Part shown: positions 60,906 to 64,000 of the stretch, one piece after another
How positions within the stretch are numbered: position 1 is the stretch's first letter
How the letters are laid out: each line of letters begins with the position of its first letter
Assembly (NCBI RefSeq): GCF_041737375.1
Contig: NZ_JBGSRV010000015.1
Location: forward strand, 1-64,000
Reading direction: 5' to 3'
Origin: Vampirovibrio sp041737375
GTDB lineage: Bacteria; Cyanobacteriota; Vampirovibrionia; Vampirovibrionales; Vampirovibrionaceae
DNA length: 64,000 bases
Translations under genes and position numbers: made by a program
The notes under the pieces: generated by a model
Told to the model about the DNA's origin: nothing
The model's database searches: none
What the model saw: the letters and a program-made list of their open reading frames with translations, nothing else

Positions 60906-62499
60906 GCCTGTTGTTCTAATCACCGACAGCATCAACCCCAAAGCGGCGGAGATTCTGGAAGAATCCTGTGAAGTCATTTTTGAGCCCAAACTGTCCCATC
61001 AGGAATTGCTGGATCGCATCGCCGATGTAGATGCCTTGATGATTCGAAGCGCCTCTACCGTATCCGCCGATATTCTGGAAAAGGCAAAGCGTTTACGCAT
61101 TGTGGGCCGAGCCGGGGTAGGAACCGACAACGTGGATGTGGTTACCGCTACCAAACAAGGCGTGATTGTGATCAACTCCCCGGAAGGCAATACCGTGGCG
61201 GCTTCCGAGCATACCATTGGCCTGCTGATGGCCTTGGCCCGCCACATCCCGGAAGGCGACGCCACCTTAAAAAGCGGTCAATGGATTCGTAGCAAGCTGG
61301 TGGGCGTTGAAGTGTACGGGAAAACGCTGGGGGTTGTGGGCCTGGGTAAAATTGGCCGCCGGGTGGCCAAGGCCTGCCTGGCAATGGGAATGAAGGTGAA
61401 CGTGTTTGATCCCTTCCTCTCCAAGGCAATGGCCGAAGAGCTGGGCGTGAACGTGGTTAGCATTGATGACATTATCGAAAAATCGGACTTCATTACCATT
61501 CACGCGCCCAAAACCAAGGAAACCCAAAATCTGTTCAACCGGGATACCTTTGCCCGCTGCAAGCCCGGCGTTCGCCTGATTAACTGCGCCCGTGGCGGTA
61601 TTATTCATGAGGCGGATCTGGCAGATGCCATTCGTTCCGGCATGGTGGCCGGTGCGGCTCTGGATGTGTTTGAACAAGAGCCCCCGGATATGAACGGCCC
61701 CTTGTTTCAGTTGGGCGAGCATGCCAACAAACTGGTCCTCACCCCGCATTTGGGGGCCAGCACCGAAGAGGCCCAGGTCAACGTGGCTCTGGATGTGGCC
61801 GAGCAAATCAAGGACTTTTTCCAGCATGGGTTTGCCAGAAGCGCGGTGAATATTCCCTTGTTACGGCAAGATTTACTGGACCCCATCAAGCACTTTATGC
61901 CCATGGCGGAAGTTTTAGGGAACTTTATTCGACAAAGAGCGCAAAGCCCCGCACAAGCCATTGAAATTATCGCCAAGGGCGACTTGAGCAAACACCGCAT
62001 CGAACCCTTAACCCTTGCCGTGCTAAAAGGGCTGCTTTCCAACGCCAAAGAAGGCGTGAACTATGTGAATGCCCCTTCCATCGCCGAAGAAAGCGGCATT
62101 CAGGTTAAAACTACCACCACCAAAGCCGCTGGCAACTATCGCAATCTTCTGGAAATCAAACTGATCACCGAAGAGAAAACCTACATGGTTGCGGGCACCC
62201 TGATTTCCGATGAAATCTTCAGGATTGTGGATATGGACGGTTATCAAATGGCCCTGAAAGCAACGCCCTATGTATTGATTACCCCCCACCACGATCGACC
62301 GGGGATGATTGCACAGGTGGCCACCGTGCTAGGAGAAGCAGGCGTGAATATCAGCGCGCTTCAGGTCGCCCGTAGCGGCCCCCAGGCGGGTGGGGAATCC
62401 ATCATGGTATTCAACCTGGACAATGCCCCTTCCGATAGCCTACTTTCCAAAATTCGCGAGCTGGAAGGGATTTACGGCAGTTCCTATATCAACCTTTAA
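60898..62499 (+). CDS. serA: D-3-phosphoglycerate dehydrogenase
   Basis: SerA oxidises 3-phosphoglycerate to phosphohydroxypyruvate, the first step of serine synthesis. The NAD site is GLGKIGRRVAKACLAMGM (near 145-162), the catalytic Arg is in NCARGGII, and Glu and His follow (EQEP, LTPHLGAST). An intervening ASB domain and a C-terminal ACT domain (YVLITPHHDRPGMIAQVATVLGEAGVNISA) give the long form of 533 residues, as in cyanobacteria and plants. It is coupled to the class V aminotransferase. Confidence 0.95.
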   Translation: MRKPVVLITDSINPKAAEILEESCEVIFEPKLSHQELLDRIADVDALMIRSASTVSADILEKAKRLRIVGRAGVGTDNVDVVTATKQGVIVINSPEGNTVAASEHTIGLLMALARHIPEGDATLKSGQWIRSKLVGVEVYGKTLGVVGLGKIGRRVAKACLAMGMKVNVFDPFLSKAMAEELGVNVVSIDDIIEKSDFITIHAPKTKETQNLFNRDTFARCKPGVRLINCARGGIIHEADLADAIRSGMVAGAALDVFEQEPPDMNGPLFQLGEHANKLVLTPHLGASTEEAQVNVALDVAEQIKDFFQHGFARSAVNIPLLRQDLLDPIKHFMPMAEVLGNFIRQRAQSPAQAIEIIAKGDLSKHRIEPLTLAVLKGLLSNAKEGVNYVNAPSIAEESGIQVKTTTTKAAGNYRNLLEIKLITEEKTYMVAGTLISDEIFRIVDMDGYQMALKATPYVLITPHHDRPGMIAQVATVLGEAGVNISALQVARSGPQAGGESIMVFNLDNAPSDSLLSKIRELEGIYGSSYINL

Positions 62500-62577
62500 C
62501 AAGGTTTTTATATAAAAAATATCCAATCCATCCACAATAGGGCAATTACGGATATGCTTTTGTTTTTATTAATACAG

Positions 62578-62653
62578 AAACACTCACTCCCATCCCTATT
62601 GTGTCTAACAAGACTTATGTCACCTCGATTTTATTGAGGTGACTTCTTTTTTT
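62578..62653 (+). ncRNA. Candidate small RNA unit 1 (C-rich 5' end, terminator)
   Basis: The unit begins at AAACACTC and has a C-rich single-stranded-looking stretch (CTCACTCCCATCCCTAT) then a hairpin (62619-62626 with 62636-62643) and T-run, 76 nt in total. Upstream, GCAATTA (62542-62548) and TTGTTTTTATT (62560-62570) occur at the same distances as in unit 2. C-rich loops of this kind pair with Shine-Dalgarno sequences in some regulatory RNAs. Expression is not shown, so this is an inference. Confidence 0.5.
62619..62653 (+). terminator. Terminator of unit 1 / serA region
   Basis: An 8-bp perfect stem (62619-62626 with 62636-62643), a nine-base A/T-rich loop and TTCTTTTTTT follow. It may end both serA transcripts and the candidate RNA. 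Confidence 0.8.
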
Positions 62654-62804
62654 CTGATGAGACATAAAAAATCCGGCAAAATACCAAGGCAAAATCCCCT
62701 CCCCCTTCCCTATCCGAAAAATATCTACCAGCGCTCACCCGGATTTATGAACCATATAACACATACCCGCAATTATCACTCAGATATTGTTTTTATTTAA
62801 ATAT

Positions 62805-62880
62805 AAACACTCCCACTCCTATCCCTATATAACTTCAAGTGTCCTTAAAACGCTGGCTAATTTAAGCCAGCATTTTTTTT
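62805..62880 (+). ncRNA. Candidate small RNA unit 2 (C-rich 5' end, terminator)
   Basis: The unit begins at AAACACTC and has CTCCCACTCCTATCCCTAT, then a hairpin (62852-62858 with 62865-62871) and eight T residues, 76 nt in total, the same length as unit 1. Upstream, GCAATTA (62769-62775) and TTGTTTTTATT (62787-62797) keep the unit-1 spacing. The hairpin sequences of the two units differ, so they would be separate RNAs from a duplicated gene. Confidence 0.5.
62852..62880 (+). terminator. Terminator of unit 2
   Basis: A 7-bp stem (62852-62858 with 62865-62871) with a six-base loop is followed by A and eight T residues. Confidence 0.8.
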
Positions 62881-62940
62881 GCCCTGAAATCAGCATGACG
62901 CCAGGAGCAGAACCCACCCCACCCTAAAAAAACCTGCTTG

Positions 62941-64000
62941 TTATCGACGCTGTGCGCTTCCGTGACCGTAAATTTCATAGTCAAAGATGAACTGCACGTC
63001 AATATCATTACCCGGATAATTCGGCGGCAACTGTTTAAATGGGGCAGAAGCCCGAACCGCAGCCATCGCAGCCTGATCGGCAGCTGGAGAGCCAGAAGAC
63101 TGCTGGATTCGCAGACTCAACAAACGGCCATCTCTGGACACTTTAAACAAGGCCACCACCCGTTTGCTTCTATCTTCCACCGGAGGCGCCCAGTTACGCC
63201 GAATACGACGTTGCAATTCAGCGATATAAGGCCCGAAATCCGGTTCAGCCATAGCATCCACACCATCACGGCCACCGCCGCCGCCCGGAGAGCCGCTTTG
63301 ATTATAAGATCCACGACCGCCACCGCCGCTGCTTCCGCCTCGGCTGCCAGCACTGCCGGGATTGCCGCCACCTCTGGAAGGGCTTCCGCCAATAAAACTG
63401 GAGCTTGGGCTACCACTGGCACTACCGCCACCGGGCCTGCCAGAAGGACTGGCGCTGGCGGTTTTGGCTACAGGGCCACCACCCGCGCTTGCCGAAGGAT
63501 TTTTAGGGGCAGGGGTTGGAATAGTAGGCGCAATGGGATTAGAAGGCAAACTGGGTGCAGCACTTGCAATTTTAGTAGGCCGGGGGGCCTTAGGCCTTGG
63601 AGGGGCTGGGGCCGGTGTTGGGCTTGGCGCTTGAGCTTGCTTGGGTGCTGGCGTGGGTGCCGGGGATTGAGCCTGCCGGGTAGGACGCGGCTGCGGTCTG
63701 GCTTGCGGCCTTGGCTGAGGCGCTGGGTTAGATTTAGGCTGAGGGGCGACATTGGGCCTTGCAGCCGCTTGTTTAGAAGCAGCGCCCGCCGCTTGCTGGG
63801 CTACTTGAACCGGTCGATTGGCAATTTTCTTACCCCCGGAACGGGTATTGCGTTCCGCCCGCAGATTGGTTGGCTTGCGAGGGGCTTGCTCAGGCTCATT
63901 GTCCACCAGCACAAACTCGACGTCCGGCTGTTTCATTTGAGAAGAGAACAAGGGGATTTTAAACCCGAAAAAACTTAAAATCAGGACCGTTAAAATAACC
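62941..64000 (-). CDS. TonB/TolA-like energy transducer, 5' end outside the window
   Basis: The C-terminal domain (FGPYIAELQRRIRRNWAPP, then VVALFKVSRDGRLLSLRIQQSSGSPAADQ) is a close paralogue of the TonB at 40.7-41.9 kb. A very long Pro/Gln/Ala/Gly/Ser-rich spacer (about residues 60-230 of the visible part) precedes it. The frame stays open to the window edge and reads VILTVLILSFFGFKIPLF, a membrane helix, so an ATG at 63951 is internal and the real start lies beyond 64000. No exbB or exbD is visible beside it; they may lie outside the window. Confidence 0.85.
   Translation of the reverse strand, partial: VILTVLILSFFGFKIPLFSSQMKQPDVEFVLVDNEPEQAPRKPTNLRAERNTRSGGKKIANRPVQVAQQAAGAASKQAAARPNVAPQPKSNPAPQPRPQARPQPRPTRQAQSPAPTPAPKQAQAPSPTPAPAPPRPKAPRPTKIASAAPSLPSNPIAPTIPTPAPKNPSASAGGGPVAKTASASPSGRPGGGSASGSPSSSFIGGSPSRGGGNPGSAGSRGGSSGGGGRGSYNQSGSPGGGGGRDGVDAMAEPDFGPYIAELQRRIRRNWAPPVEDRSKRVVALFKVSRDGRLLSLRIQQSSGSPAADQAAMAAVRASAPFKQLPPNYPGNDIDVQFIFDYEIYGHGSAQRR

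Larger units (their letters stand above)
62500..62940. other. Intergenic region with tandem RNA-like units
   Basis: This 441-bp gap has no ORF but holds two units that share a register-exact 44-bp stretch of matching elements (starting at 62542 and 62769) and each end in a terminator. A third C-rich block lies between them. The word CCCTAT recurs at 62594, 62708 and 62823 (114 and 115 bp apart). The central block is flanked by the inverted repeat AAATCCGG (62669) / CCGGATTT (62739). Confidence 0.6.

Noticed and set aside
62938..63978. 346-codon open frame on the plus strand
   Set aside because: It is the antisense image of the Pro/Gly/Ser-rich TonB-like gene, giving an Arg/Gly/Ala low-complexity product.

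Overview
The window looks like a chromosomal segment of a diderm, flagellated, non-photosynthetic relative of Cyanobacteria, most likely Vampirovibrionia (Melainabacteria), perhaps Vampirovibrionales. This placement is an inference from gene content; no database search was run. The supporting mix is: Gram-negative envelope genes (Mla-type lipid transport, TonB/ExbB/ExbD, GT9 glycosyltransferases); a CdaA-type c-di-AMP synthase; Mini-III next to cysS; a class V aminotransferase overlapping serA, which I recall as a cyanobacterial arrangement; a cobalamin-dependent class II ribonucleotide reductase; ferredoxin-linked KorAB; and flagellar genes.

Layout. 1-4.2 kb is visibly AT-richer and looks like a small defence or accessory island: the C-terminal part of a large unrecognised helical protein whose 5' side is frameshifted, then a one-gene ATPase-TOPRIM protein resembling a PARIS (AriA-AriB) fusion. 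4.2-7.3 kb is the korAB operon with its own promoter and a strong terminator. 7.4-14.7 kb holds a small unknown gene and a leftward run fliN/M-like, fliO, fliP, fliQ, fliR, nrdJ. 14.8-18.9 kb carries rpsT, two overlapping GT9 glycosyltransferases and a TPR protein. 18.9-24.2 kb contains four related, unrecognised membrane proteins in two divergent, translationally coupled pairs. 24.2-27.2 kb carries cdaA, lysA and a tRNA-Arg(CCT). 27.4-32.4 kb is a second flagellar block, fliJ-fliK-flgD-flgE. 32.5-43.0 kb carries a CPBP protease, an orphan MCE protein, mrnC-cysS-pgsA-glgA, and an exbD-exbD-exbB-tonB operon preceded by a secreted protein. 43.2-48.4 kb is a mixed set: an MshEN-like protein, a coiled-coil protein, two Cys-cluster proteins, upp, an HExxH protein, a HIT protein and rpsU. 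48.6-52.7 kb is mlaEFD and a UbiA prenyltransferase. 52.8-58.3 kb carries an HtrA protease, an OmpR-type regulator and rpsL-rpsG-fusA. 58.3-64 kb carries a deaminase-fold protein, an aminotransferase-serA pair, two candidate tandem small RNAs and a second TonB gene that runs off the right edge.

How the genes work together. Envelope energisation (TonB/ExbBD), lipid transport (MlaEFD plus an orphan MCE protein), glycosyltransferases and membrane-anchored proteases form an envelope theme. The two flagellar blocks supply the export gate and the hook apparatus. KorAB, NrdJ and a UbiA-type prenyltransferase fit an anaerobic or microaerobic lifestyle.

Most unusual features: (1) two tandem ~76-nt C-rich small-RNA-like units at 62.58-62.88 kb with matching upstream elements and separate terminators; (2) the four-gene membrane family at 18.9-24.2 kb, with an N-terminal [KR]F-x-[GA] motif seen in at least one other protein of the window; (3) a tandem cytidine-deaminase-like protein that keeps the zinc Cys residues but lacks the catalytic Glu; (4) the PARIS-like fusion; (5) fliJ, which appears to start at ATC.
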